Source of the DNA: an uncultured Roseivirga sp.
GTDB taxonomy: Bacteria; Bacteroidota; Bacteroidia; Cytophagales; Cyclobacteriaceae
Direction of reading: 5' to 3'
DNA length: 64,000 bases
Assembly: GCA_947493005.1 (NCBI GenBank)
Contig: CANLOY010000012.1
Location: 1 to 64,000, forward strand
Shown here: piece by piece, positions 1 to 8,474 of the stretch
How positions within the stretch are numbered: position 1 is the stretch's first letter
Layout: every line of letters begins with the position of its first letter
Translations under genes and position numbers: made by a program
The notes under the pieces: generated by a model
Databases searched by the model: none
Told to the model about the DNA's origin: nothing
The model's input: only the letters and a program-made list of their open reading frames with translations

Positions 1-98
1 TCTATTATAGATTGAGGCTTTTTTTATGATCAAAACTTTTTACGCTCACTCAAATACAATTTAAACCGTTACTAGGGTATGAATGGAGCACTGGGGAT

Positions 99-1355
99 TT
101 ATTGACAAGCTAAACTAAAAGTAAGTGAATTATCAGAAAGGTGCTCTGAACTACATTGGAGTATCGCTTCAGGGGTTATGTTTCTGACTTTTGAAACATA
201 AGTTTCATAGAACTCAAGAGTTATTCCTTGTGAGTTGAGTGTTTTAAACTTGTCTATGCTGGCAAATGGACTGGAGAACGAATTGGCAAAAACACCAATC
301 ATATAATTCTTTACTATATCAAGTTCTTCTTTATGGACTGTTTGCGTTCTAAGTCTTTTTATTTCCTTTAGAATTTCATCAATTGTTTCCTGCTGGTTTT
401 CTAATTTGACGTCAGTTGAGATCAAAAAGTAACCATCATGTAATAATGGATATAGGCTTGAATAGATGCCGTAGGTTAGTCCTTTTTCTTCACGAATATT
501 CTTCATTAACCTAGACCCAAAAAAACCACCTAGAAGCTCGTTAGTGACTATAAATGAGAAATAATCAGAATGATTTCTGTTAAAAAGTCTTTTGCCTATT
601 TTGATGGAACTTTGTATGAGCTTATCGTTTTTGTGAGTCGAATCTATAGGTGTGTTATGAGGTTCTAATTCTTTCTGATTAAGCTGTTGAGTTGACTGCT
701 TAAAATGTTCCTCTATTGACTTCTCATAATCTTTAGGAAGATCACCTGATATGTATATATCAAAAGACAAAGTTTGTGATTGGTGAAAGCTTGATATCTC
801 CTCAATGTCTAGTTCTTGAATCTCTGTTAGATTCATGTGCTTCCCATAAGCATGTTGGGCGCCAAAGAGGGATTTCCTAAGGTTAATGGAGGATATGTAA
901 CTTCCTTTTTCGATGTTCAATCTTAGCTTATCAGACTCCTTATTTTTTAAGTTTTCGAGACTGGAGCTTGATAAGCTTGGTCGATAAATGATTTCCGATA
1001 GGAGTCTTAGGTTTTCTTCAAAGTATTTAGCTAAGCCATAAAGAGAAATTGATGAATAATCAAATCCGGGAGTGACTTCAAGAAAGCTTCCAAGGGAATC
1101 AATGGCTTCAGCTAATTGACCAGCTGATTTTGTGCTAGTACCTTCGTAGAGCATTTTAAGTGCTAACTGAGCCTGTGCAGCAGTCTTGGAATACAGCTGA
1201 CTTCCTTTAGTTAGCAGTTCTATTTTGAACGTACCGGAACCAGGTTCTAAATGTATATGAGAGTTAACTCCATTAATTTCAGTTGATTGAACGACAGGAA
1301 CTTTAATGTCCACTGTATCGTGTACAATTGGTGGAACAGTACGATCTAGTACCAT
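99..1355 (-). CDS. M16 family peptidase-like protein, non-catalytic type
   Basis: This 418-residue protein has the two-half layout of the M16 (insulinase/pitrilysin) family. The N-terminal half keeps the family pattern around residues 60-90 (ALKMLYEGTSTKSAGQLAEA), but the zinc motif HxxEH that should sit there is absent. The C-terminal half keeps the substrate-binding signature EEKGLTYGIYS. In this phylum such proteins usually pair with an active M16 subunit; the opening MVLDRTVPP is typical of the zinc-less partner. There is no signal peptide at this start, so a cytoplasmic or non-classical location is possible. The ATG lies one base after the porV stop, so it is probably the last gene of the MBL-pssA-porU-porV operon. 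No partner gene is visible upstream or in the remaining 98 bases. The family call is firm; lack of activity is inferred from the missing motif. Confidence 0.85.
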   Translation of the reverse strand: MVLDRTVPPIVHDTVDIKVPVVQSTEINGVNSHIHLEPGSGTFKIELLTKGSQLYSKTAAQAQLALKMLYEGTSTKSAGQLAEAIDSLGSFLEVTPGFDYSSISLYGLAKYFEENLRLLSEIIYRPSLSSSSLENLKNKESDKLRLNIEKGSYISSINLRKSLFGAQHAYGKHMNLTEIQELDIEEISSFHQSQTLSFDIYISGDLPKDYEKSIEEHFKQSTQQLNQKELEPHNTPIDSTHKNDKLIQSSIKIGKRLFNRNHSDYFSFIVTNELLGGFFGSRLMKNIREEKGLTYGIYSSLYPLLHDGYFLISTDVKLENQQETIDEILKEIKRLRTQTVHKEELDIVKNYMIGVFANSFSSPFASIDKFKTLNSQGITLEFYETYVSKVRNITPEAILQCSSEHLSDNSLTFSLACQ

Positions 1356-1356
1356 A

Positions 1357-2514
1357 TTAATTTTCGTCTGAAGAACCAGAAAGGTTTAGAATCGCTCCAA
1401 AACGTAATGTTTCAGCTAAAGGGTGCTCCTGAAACTGAGGTACTAAGTAAGAGAAGTTAAACTCTAGTTTTTTCACCTTGAAACCTAAGCCTGCAGTAAA
1501 GAACTTTCGATTCCCTTTATTTCTGTGCTCATAAAAATACCCAGCTCTAATGGCAAAAGTCTCTTTGTATTCATATTCAGCACCAAAAGAGATAGAAATT
1601 TCCTGAAGCTCTTCAGAAAAACCACCCGGAGCATCACCAAAAGAGCCAAACATACCTGCTAAAAGAGACTTATCTCTTTCTGATCCATCTGGTTGTGGCG
1701 TAGGTACCATTAACTTATTAAAGTCGAGTGCAATAGTAACCTTGTTATATGGATCCAGGAAAGAGGCAAGGGATGAACCAATTCTCAGGTTAGTAGGAAT
1801 GAAATCTTCTTCATCTGCACTATTATAGGTGATCTTAGAACCAATATTACTGATTGAGGCACCATAGGAAAGAAGCGATTGCTTCTGAAAAATGTTTAAC
1901 TCTGACTTATAATAGATACCAATATCAGCTGCAATACTAGTACCAGGTTTTGGGTCTGTTACTGGGCTGGTAGTTATATTTCCCGAAAGATTCGAGTAAA
2001 TGTATTTACCCGTAACACCAATACTTAATTTTCGGCTAAGCTGACGAGAGTATGTAGCTGAAAAAGCGAACTCTCTAGGGGTAAATTCTCCAATTGGGTT
2101 TCCTGCACCATCAGATAGTTGAATGTCTCCCAAGTTAAAATATGTAAGAGAAGCTCCAAAAGCCGACTGCTCATCTAATTTCTTGAAACCTGTAAGATAA
2201 GATATGGACATGTCGTCAACGAACTTTTTCAGCCAAGGAGTAAAAGTCAAGCTAATACCACTGTTTTGGTTTATGAATGCAAGCTTGGCAGGATTCCAGA
2301 AAGTTGAATTCGCATCAGGTTCGGTAGCGGCACCAACATCTCCCATGGCGCCAGATATAGGGTCTGGTGCTATTGAAAGAAAGGGGACGGCTGTTGTGAT
2401 TACATTAATTGTGGTGTCTTGCCCATTTATTCCTACAGAATTCTGTGCCTTGAGTTTAGGAGCGATAACTAAAAACAGGATCAGAATTGTCAAGATGCTT
2501 GTTCTGATGCGCAT
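1357..2514 (-). CDS. porV: T9SS outer-membrane shuttle protein PorV (LptO)
   Basis: This 385-residue outer-membrane beta-barrel of the FadL-like PorV family binds T9SS substrates by their C-terminal sorting domain and carries them from the SprA translocon to the PorU sortase. The mature N-terminus carries the family hallmark AVPFLSIAPDPISGAMGDVG, followed by WNPAKLAF. I chose the ATG at 2514 because it gives a clean signal peptide (MRIRTSILTILILFLVIAPK, cleavage near KAQ). The reading frame stays open for 40 more codons upstream, but those overlap the porU 3' end and look non-native. It follows porU by 31 bases and precedes the M16-like gene by one base. A TACCTTTG box lies 12 bases before the start, so it may also have its own promoter. 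Confidence 0.93.
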   Translation of the reverse strand: MRIRTSILTILILFLVIAPKLKAQNSVGINGQDTTINVITTAVPFLSIAPDPISGAMGDVGAATEPDANSTFWNPAKLAFINQNSGISLTFTPWLKKFVDDMSISYLTGFKKLDEQSAFGASLTYFNLGDIQLSDGAGNPIGEFTPREFAFSATYSRQLSRKLSIGVTGKYIYSNLSGNITTSPVTDPKPGTSIAADIGIYYKSELNIFQKQSLLSYGASISNIGSKITYNSADEEDFIPTNLRIGSSLASFLDPYNKVTIALDFNKLMVPTPQPDGSERDKSLLAGMFGSFGDAPGGFSEELQEISISFGAEYEYKETFAIRAGYFYEHRNKGNRKFFTAGLGFKVKKLEFNFSYLVPQFQEHPLAETLRFGAILNLSGSSDEN

Positions 2515-2526
2515 GAATTTTTTCTT

Positions 2527-2534
2527 CAAAGGTA
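2527..2534 (-). promoter_or_regulatory. possible -7 box (TACCTTTG) before porV
   Basis: TACCTTTG on the minus strand matches the Bacteroidota -7 consensus TAnnTTTG and lies between porU and the chosen porV ATG. I see no TTG -33 element at the usual spacing, and the leader would be very short, so this is weak. Confidence 0.3.
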
Positions 2535-2545
2535 GTATTATATAA

Positions 2546-5500
2546 TTAATTTGAAATAATGAGTTTTCTACGTTTTGTGCCTGATTTTCCACTGGTTTTT
2601 GAATAGATTCTTGCAGAGTAGATATATATGCCACTATTAAGTTTTTGATCGTGATTGTTTACTCCAGACCAAGGTATTGTTATAATTTCCTTTGCGCTTA
2701 ATACTTCTTTGTAAATAGTGGATATAGATTCGCCCTTTAAGTTCAGTATTTCAATTTTTATTTCAAGATTTTCTCCCTTTAATAAATGCTCAATATTGAA
2801 CTGGGTCTCAATATTAAACGGGTTGGGATAATTATTTATTACAGTAATATATGAAGTATTTGCACTAATGTTCAATTCTTGACTTAAAGAGGATGAGTTC
2901 CCATGAATATCCCAGACTTTAATCTCCAACTGATTTGCCCCAGCCGGTAAATTATCAAGGTCAAAAACTACGAGCCCCTTTTTAAAACTTCCTAAACTGG
3001 CCACGTAGTGATTGTTTAAATTGTAGGACAAAGTATCATTTATGGTTAAGGTAATACTCTGTCCAAGACCATTGTTGGATATATTGATTCCACTGTCATC
3101 GGATAATTTCATAATTAATTGCAGGTTCTGCGAATAACTCTTCTGAATAGCTTGTGTTGTATCATTGATGAATAACCTGATTTCGGGAGGTATTTGATCT
3201 GTTTCTATATTATCCGAAGTGCCTCCAATGATAAAGTCGGCAGAAGTACCAAGCGCATCTGTTGTGGCATTTTCATGGGTTGCATAAAAGCTCATTTTAC
3301 CCGGCCCGAAGCTATAATCAATGTTTTTGGGAACTATAAATTCAACTTCAAAAGTACCATTGGTTATCTTGGAAGTACCTCTAAATAATTCACTGTCTCT
3401 TTCCTGATAGTGGAAAACAGGGTTTCCGTTACCAATGGTTTTCTTATCTGTTAGTTTATCAAAAAAGCTGAAGTTTAAAACACCATTAAAATCTGTGTCA
3501 ACATTTACTTCATTCATTATCTGACCTCTAATTAAAACATGTTGTAGTGCTTTCAATGTATCGGAATCAGATGGTGTGTTTCCATTAATCTCTGTTACTC
3601 TTATGGATTGCTTGGGGTATGATAATCTCATGCTAGGATCGCCCAGGAGTATAAAGTTTCGATTTAAACTACCTCGTAAACTGTTGTTCTTAGTGAATTT
3701 GATGATGTCTCCAAGTCTTTGGTATTCACCTGACTCTTGTTTTAAAATAGAGTTGTAAAGTGCCAGGTTTAAATCAAAGTTTGTGCTTGAGAAAACAGGT
3801 CTTGCCGTAGTAACTGTTGAAATGACACCGCCAACATCTTTAAAGAGCAAATTCTCTGCTCCTGAAAAGGTTTTAGGATCGTCATTTCTCCCAAACTCAC
3901 AAGTAGCTGTAACCAAAAAAGGCAAGGTATAGGTGTTGTTCCACTTGGCCATCAAGTCAAATGTTAAGACCCGCTCTTGCATCCACCCCGATTCAGATCC
4001 ATGTCCTGTGAAATTAACAATTAACGCACCTTCATTGACTCCTTCTGATAGTGATTCTGCTGCATTGGGAGAAACCTCACCATTAGGAAGTCTTATTTGT
4101 TCAAATGCATCCAGATATAGTTTTTCAATGTTGTAGCTGGTGAATGTCGTGTCAATAAGATTGGTTAAGGAATCTGCATCTGATTGATGTCTGTTGTTGT
4201 CACCATCATCGGCAATGAATAAAAGTTTACTTCTCCACTTACCAAGTGTATTTTCATTGGACTGGTAAAGTATAATTTTGTCCACCGCTTTTTCTGCTTG
4301 TGAAATAGTAGTTGCAGGAATTCGCCCAATTCCAATGTTCAGTAAATGATCACCAGCCCTAGATTCAATCCATTCCCCTTCATCATTATCCAGGAACCCG
4401 AAATAATCATCTGAAGAATAAGTGGCGAGCGGGCTTATAGAATTTCGCGATTCGTAAGTGGGTACAAAGTTAGTGTTCTCTTCAATTCTGTTTTTATAAT
4501 CATAAGATCCTTTGCCGAAGAGAAGAACATATTTCAGTGAATTATCAATGTCATATTTAGATTTAATAAAATCTCTAATGGCAGTAATATCGACCCTTCC
4601 AGAGCTATACTCATTGAAGATTTCATTGACTGAAACCACCGAAACTGATAGCTGATCGTAATTCCTTCTATGAATGGCTAATCGTTCTGCTTCTGATATA
4701 AACTCAGGGTGAGAAATAATGATAAAGTCATCTCCACTTAGGCTGTGAAGGTTTTGGTTTACTATCTCCGTATGTGTTTCAGGTATCGGAAGGCTTTCTG
4801 GAGAGAATATCAAGAACTTCTTAAGCTCATTTGTAAATGCTCCAAAAGAAGCTGTACTACCATTCAGGGTGTACTCCTGACTTGAGATGTTGACAGGGTC
4901 TGTAGCATCCCAAACGAAAATATTGTTTGGAATATCGCGGATTTCAAACGTAGAAATGGCATTGTTTAACGACCATGAACTTCTTATTGTAATAGGTTCC
5001 TCATTGTACCTTAGCTGGGTGGGTATATCTAATAGGTATTTGTCTAAGTATGCTACCGCATTATTAACCCCATTCTGTTGGTATGTTAAAGTGAGTTGGA
5101 GGTTGTTTGAGGATATTCCGTTTGTGGTTAGAGAATAGCTTCCTGACTTTATATTCCCTTTAATACCATATTGAGTATTTGGAATGGCGTTAAAGTTTAA
5201 ACTGCCAATCGAAGTACTGTTAAGGTTTATGTCTAGCCCTGAAGTACTGAAAGACTGGGCAAGAACCGAGAGTGATAATTTGATGTTTTGATTGGGCTGA
5301 AGGTTATCCAAAGGGTGCTCAAATGATCTTGTATTTGAAATGTTAAACTGTTCGCCAAACCATTCTCTGCCCGATGACAGGAGGTTTACTTCATCATTTT
5401 CATGAAAAACCAATTGATTATACCAGTCTACCTTCGGGTGATTGTCTCCCATGTTTTGAGAGACTGTTAGTCTTTTTCCAGGGGTATCCTTAATTGTCAG

Positions 5501-5923
5501 GAAATAGAAGTTCTGATCCGAATAGAGGTTATTACTTACCTGAAAATTATCCTCAATGATGTTATAACCCACCTTATCAATGTCATCCACATAGAAGAGT
5601 ATATAATCGTCTTCATTGAAAACGCCATCTTGTTGACCTGAAACGTAAATGGCATTTTCAATTAAATCGGTTGGTCTTTCTATCGATAGAGATTGAGGTA
5701 ACATGCCTCCAGGGTTTCCATAAATACCAATATTTCTTGGGTCAATATCGGCAGGTTTGATCCCCATTTCATTAAGCTGATTATGAGATATTTTGTATAC
5801 TCCTGGTTGATCAAAAGCCATTTTTATCCAACGACCGGTTGATAAAACACTGGGGGTTTGAGCTAGTGTAATAGTGCTAAGCAGACAGCTTAATAGTAGT
5901 ATGGTAGTTTTGGCTTTAAGCAA
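2546..5923 (-). CDS. porU: T9SS C-terminal signal peptidase/sortase PorU (C25 family)
   Basis: This 1125-residue gingipain-like cysteine protease removes the C-terminal sorting domain of T9SS cargo at the cell surface. A signal peptide is visible at the start (TTILLLSCLLSTITLAQ). The peptidase C25 domain spans roughly residues 400-780. The catalytic dyad is visible as His641 in VNFTGHGSESGW and Cys675 in VTATCEFGRND. The last 96 residues, from NNYPNPF at about 1030 onward, form a type-A T9SS sorting domain, as PorU itself carries. The first in-frame codon able to start is TTG at 5923: no ATG lies between the pssA stop and residue 35, so a TTG start is the likely one. It lies 39 bases after pssA and 31 before porV. 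Family length and motifs make the call secure. Confidence 0.94.
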   Translation of the reverse strand: MLKAKTTILLLSCLLSTITLAQTPSVLSTGRWIKMAFDQPGVYKISHNQLNEMGIKPADIDPRNIGIYGNPGGMLPQSLSIERPTDLIENAIYVSGQQDGVFNEDDYILFYVDDIDKVGYNIIEDNFQVSNNLYSDQNFYFLTIKDTPGKRLTVSQNMGDNHPKVDWYNQLVFHENDEVNLLSSGREWFGEQFNISNTRSFEHPLDNLQPNQNIKLSLSVLAQSFSTSGLDINLNSTSIGSLNFNAIPNTQYGIKGNIKSGSYSLTTNGISSNNLQLTLTYQQNGVNNAVAYLDKYLLDIPTQLRYNEEPITIRSSWSLNNAISTFEIRDIPNNIFVWDATDPVNISSQEYTLNGSTASFGAFTNELKKFLIFSPESLPIPETHTEIVNQNLHSLSGDDFIIISHPEFISEAERLAIHRRNYDQLSVSVVSVNEIFNEYSSGRVDITAIRDFIKSKYDIDNSLKYVLLFGKGSYDYKNRIEENTNFVPTYESRNSISPLATYSSDDYFGFLDNDEGEWIESRAGDHLLNIGIGRIPATTISQAEKAVDKIILYQSNENTLGKWRSKLLFIADDGDNNRHQSDADSLTNLIDTTFTSYNIEKLYLDAFEQIRLPNGEVSPNAAESLSEGVNEGALIVNFTGHGSESGWMQERVLTFDLMAKWNNTYTLPFLVTATCEFGRNDDPKTFSGAENLLFKDVGGVISTVTTARPVFSSTNFDLNLALYNSILKQESGEYQRLGDIIKFTKNNSLRGSLNRNFILLGDPSMRLSYPKQSIRVTEINGNTPSDSDTLKALQHVLIRGQIMNEVNVDTDFNGVLNFSFFDKLTDKKTIGNGNPVFHYQERDSELFRGTSKITNGTFEVEFIVPKNIDYSFGPGKMSFYATHENATTDALGTSADFIIGGTSDNIETDQIPPEIRLFINDTTQAIQKSYSQNLQLIMKLSDDSGINISNNGLGQSITLTINDTLSYNLNNHYVASLGSFKKGLVVFDLDNLPAGANQLEIKVWDIHGNSSSLSQELNISANTSYITVINNYPNPFNIETQFNIEHLLKGENLEIKIEILNLKGESISTIYKEVLSAKEIITIPWSGVNNHDQKLNSGIYIYSARIYSKTSGKSGTKRRKLIISN

Positions 5924-5962
5924 TTTTTCAGTCTTAAAACTGACTTTGTAAGTTAACGATAA

Positions 5963-6676
5963 TTAGGCTTTAGCCTTGTCTATGGATGGTGAGAAATTAC
6001 TTATAACTGACAAAAGTATGTAAATCAGCATAATCAATGGGGCGGCATTGTACTTCATAATAACCACTAAAATGATTGAAGAACAAAGGAGCAAATATCT
6101 TTGCCAGTTTTCTTTTAGTGCAAAGTTCTCAAACTTAAAAGAGATCATTCTGACAGATGAAACCATTAGGAACGAGAAGAAAACAGCAATTGCGATTATT
6201 GTTTCGGGTTGGGTGTTTACAAATTTGCCAAACCATGAGTTGTTCTGATATAAGATGATTGGAAGTGTGGCTACAAAAATACCATGGGCAGTAGTTGAGA
6301 TTCCTTTAAAGCTTGACTTCTGGTCTGTATCCAGGTTAAAAATGGCCAAACGAATGGCAGAACATATCGGAACCAGGATTAACAAAAAGCCTATTCCCTC
6401 TAGTGGAAAAATGGAAGCATAGATAAAGATGGGTAACACACCAAAAGTTATGAGGTCGGCAAGAGAATCTAACTGCAAGCCAAACTCAGATTGAACTTTT
6501 AACTTTCGCGCCAACAGCCCATCCAATAAATCACAAACCCCAGCCAGTAATACATAATAATGGACAATTGGCTTTTCTGTAGGGTCAGAAGTTAAAACCA
6601 GGTCAATGGCTATTATCCCTAAAGACAAATTAAGCAGGGTAAAGAAATTCGGTATGTTTCCCTTTATCCAATTCAT
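5963..6676 (-). CDS. pssA: CDP-diacylglycerol--serine O-phosphatidyltransferase
   Basis: This 237-residue integral membrane enzyme joins CDP-diacylglycerol and L-serine to give phosphatidylserine, the precursor of phosphatidylethanolamine. The CDP-alcohol phosphotransferase signature D-x2-D-G-x2-A-R-x8-G-x3-D-x3-D is complete: Asp49, Asp52, Gly53, Ala56, Arg57, Gly66, Asp70 and Asp74. Several hydrophobic segments follow, as expected. The ATG lies four bases after the stop of the MBL hydrolase gene, so the two are almost surely co-transcribed. The serine specificity is inferred from overall resemblance to PssA rather than from a single residue. Confidence 0.92.
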   Translation of the reverse strand: MNWIKGNIPNFFTLLNLSLGIIAIDLVLTSDPTEKPIVHYYVLLAGVCDLLDGLLARKLKVQSEFGLQLDSLADLITFGVLPIFIYASIFPLEGIGFLLILVPICSAIRLAIFNLDTDQKSSFKGISTTAHGIFVATLPIILYQNNSWFGKFVNTQPETIIAIAVFFSFLMVSSVRMISFKFENFALKENWQRYLLLCSSIILVVIMKYNAAPLIMLIYILLSVISNFSPSIDKAKA

Positions 6677-6680
6677 AGTT

Positions 6681-7322
6681 CTACTTCAAAGCACAAAAAG
6701 GATTTGATACCTTCTCTTTTCCTATAGTGGTAGTACCACCATGCCCAGGGTAAACAACAGTGTCATCATCGAATTTGAAGAACACCGACTGGATGCTAGA
6801 TATCAATGTGTCAAAATCTCCGCCTGGTAAATCTGTTCTTCCTATGCTACCATCGAATAAAACATCGCCACCTATAATGATTTTTTCTTGTGTATTGTAA
6901 AAGGCAATATGCCCGGGAGCGTGTCCGGGAACAAAGAGTATTTTCAATTCAGTATTCCCAAAACCGATTGTTTCGCTCTCGTTAATTAACCTATCCGGTT
7001 CTACGGGCTGGTAGTTCTGAAAACCATAGCTGGGCGCATATGTCTGAACCGACCTCAATGTTTCTAGGTCTTTGTCGCCAATCCAAAGAGGTACTTTAAA
7101 GTGATTCTTTGCAAAAAAGTTACCTAGTACATGGTCTATATGTCCATGTGTATTTAACAATAGTTTCACCTTTAACTGATGCTCTTCAACATAGTCTATT
7201 AGTTCCTCTTGTTCTCTTTTATCGTAACAGCCAGGGTCAATAATAATGGCTTCAGAAGTTTCGTCATGGAGTAAATAAGTGTTCTCCATGAAAGGATTAA
7301 AGGTGAATGACTTTATCTGCAT
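6681..7322 (-). CDS. MBL-fold metallo-hydrolase (glyoxalase II-like)
   Basis: This 213-residue cytoplasmic hydrolase has a metallo-beta-lactamase fold. The metal-binding motif THxHxDH is present as LNTHGHIDHVLGN (His59, His61, Asp63, His64). Further ligands lie in VPGHAPGH, GGDVLFDGSIGRTDLPGG and the C-terminal YPGHG. Length and motifs match the small YcbL-like branch of hydroxyacylglutathione hydrolases; the true substrate cannot be read from sequence. It is the first gene of the pssA-porU-porV-M16 operon, and a good promoter (TTG-N17-TATTTTTG) lies about 50 bases upstream. Confidence 0.88.
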   Translation of the reverse strand: MQIKSFTFNPFMENTYLLHDETSEAIIIDPGCYDKREQEELIDYVEEHQLKVKLLLNTHGHIDHVLGNFFAKNHFKVPLWIGDKDLETLRSVQTYAPSYGFQNYQPVEPDRLINESETIGFGNTELKILFVPGHAPGHIAFYNTQEKIIIGGDVLFDGSIGRTDLPGGDFDTLISSIQSVFFKFDDDTVVYPGHGGTTTIGKEKVSNPFCALK

Positions 7323-7371
7323 TGTTGGTTATTCTCGAAAAGTTAAATTTCAGCTATTAAACCGCATTTAT

Positions 7372-7399
7372 CAAAAATACTTCATTTATTTTCGTTCAA
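7372..7399 (-). promoter_or_regulatory. promoter of the MBL-pssA-porU-porV-M16 operon
   Basis: On the minus strand TATTTTTG (7372-7379) matches the TAnnTTTG -7 box, and TTG (7397-7399) lies exactly 17 bases upstream as a -33 element. The -33 element overlaps the ATG of the divergent oxidoreductase gene. Confidence 0.6.
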
Positions 7400-8451
7400 T
7401 GAGGGTAGACTATCTGATAGTAGGACAGGGAATTGCAGGAACAGGGTTTGCAGAGCACGTGATTCAATCGGGGAAGTCATTAATGGTAATTGATGACCCC
7501 ACTATTTCAAACTCTTCAAAGGTGGCCGGAGGACTGTATAACCCTATTACTGGAAGAAAGATGGTTAAAACATGGAACTGTGATAAACTGTTTAATTACC
7601 TGATTCCTTTTTATAAAGCACTTGAAGATAAGTTGGAAGCTAACTTTTTATTCGAAAAACCGATTTACAGACCTTTTTATTCTATTGAAGAATTAAACGA
7701 ATGGATGGGTAAAAGTGCAGACCCCAACTACGAACCGTACATAGATGCTGTTTTGACTGAATCAACCTATGGTCAGGATATAAAAGATCAATTTGGCGGA
7801 ATTCGTTTGAGGAAAAGCGGGTATTTAGGGACCAATCAGCTAATTGAACTCTATAGGGAGTACTTGATTAAATCTTCTCAATACTTTGCAGATCGATTTG
7901 ACTTTTCTGCCCTTAAAGTAAACAATGAAGGAATAAGCTATAAGCATATTAGGGCTAATAGAATTGTTTTCTGTGATGGACGATTGTTAAATGAAAACCC
8001 TTTTTTCAACCGGTTGCCTCTTAGGCCAGTAAAAGGAGAGTTACTATTCATTAAAACTAAACATAGGTTTGAAACAATCTATAACCGAGGTGTGTTTGTT
8101 ATTCCTGTTTCTGAAGGTTTCTGTAAGGTAGGCGCCACTTATGACCATGAAAATCTGGGCGAAGAGATAACTTCTAAGGCAAAAAATGAGTTAATAAGAA
8201 GGTTAGAGCAACTGGCATTGTTTGATTACGAAGTAGTAGATCAAAAAGCAGGTGTCAGGCCGGCAACAAAAGACAGAAAACCATTTGTTGGTGTTCATCC
8301 TGAGTTTAAAAACATAGTTGTTTTTAATGGAATGGGAGCTAAAGGTGTTTCTTTAGTACCGTTTTACGCTAAACAATTGCTGAACCATTTAGAGAATGGA
8401 GACGAATTAGATAATGAGGTCAATATTGAGCGTTTTTTTTCGTTATTTTAA
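7399..8451 (+). CDS. FAD-dependent oxidoreductase (D-amino acid oxidase family)
   Basis: This is a 350-residue DAO-type flavoenzyme. The FAD-binding Rossmann motif opens the protein (YLIVGQGIAGTGFA), and the C-terminal FAD region GVRPATKDRKPFVG ... GMGAKGVSL is typical of glycine/D-amino acid oxidases. The chosen ATG at 7399 places the dinucleotide motif a few residues from the N-terminus. An earlier in-frame ATG at 7279 would overlap the divergent MBL gene and add 40 unrelated residues. The substrate is unknown. The next gene (TolB/barrel) starts 23 bases after the stop, so the two may be co-transcribed. Confidence 0.85.
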   Translation: MRVDYLIVGQGIAGTGFAEHVIQSGKSLMVIDDPTISNSSKVAGGLYNPITGRKMVKTWNCDKLFNYLIPFYKALEDKLEANFLFEKPIYRPFYSIEELNEWMGKSADPNYEPYIDAVLTESTYGQDIKDQFGGIRLRKSGYLGTNQLIELYREYLIKSSQYFADRFDFSALKVNNEGISYKHIRANRIVFCDGRLLNENPFFNRLPLRPVKGELLFIKTKHRFETIYNRGVFVIPVSEGFCKVGATYDHENLGEEITSKAKNELIRRLEQLALFDYEVVDQKAGVRPATKDRKPFVGVHPEFKNIVVFNGMGAKGVSLVPFYAKQLLNHLENGDELDNEVNIERFFSLF

Positions 8452-8474
8452 AAATTCTATAGGATTATCCTTTT

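Noticed and set aside
1-98. Possible gene start at the left edge
   Set aside because: No frame of useful length begins or ends here on either strand; it is only the downstream flank of the M16-like gene.
2515-2634. Forty extra N-terminal codons of porV
   Set aside because: They overlap porU, lack signal-peptide character and push the true signal peptide inside the protein.
7279-7398. Upstream start of the FAD oxidoreductase
   Set aside because: It would overlap the divergent MBL gene and place 40 unrelated residues before the Rossmann motif.
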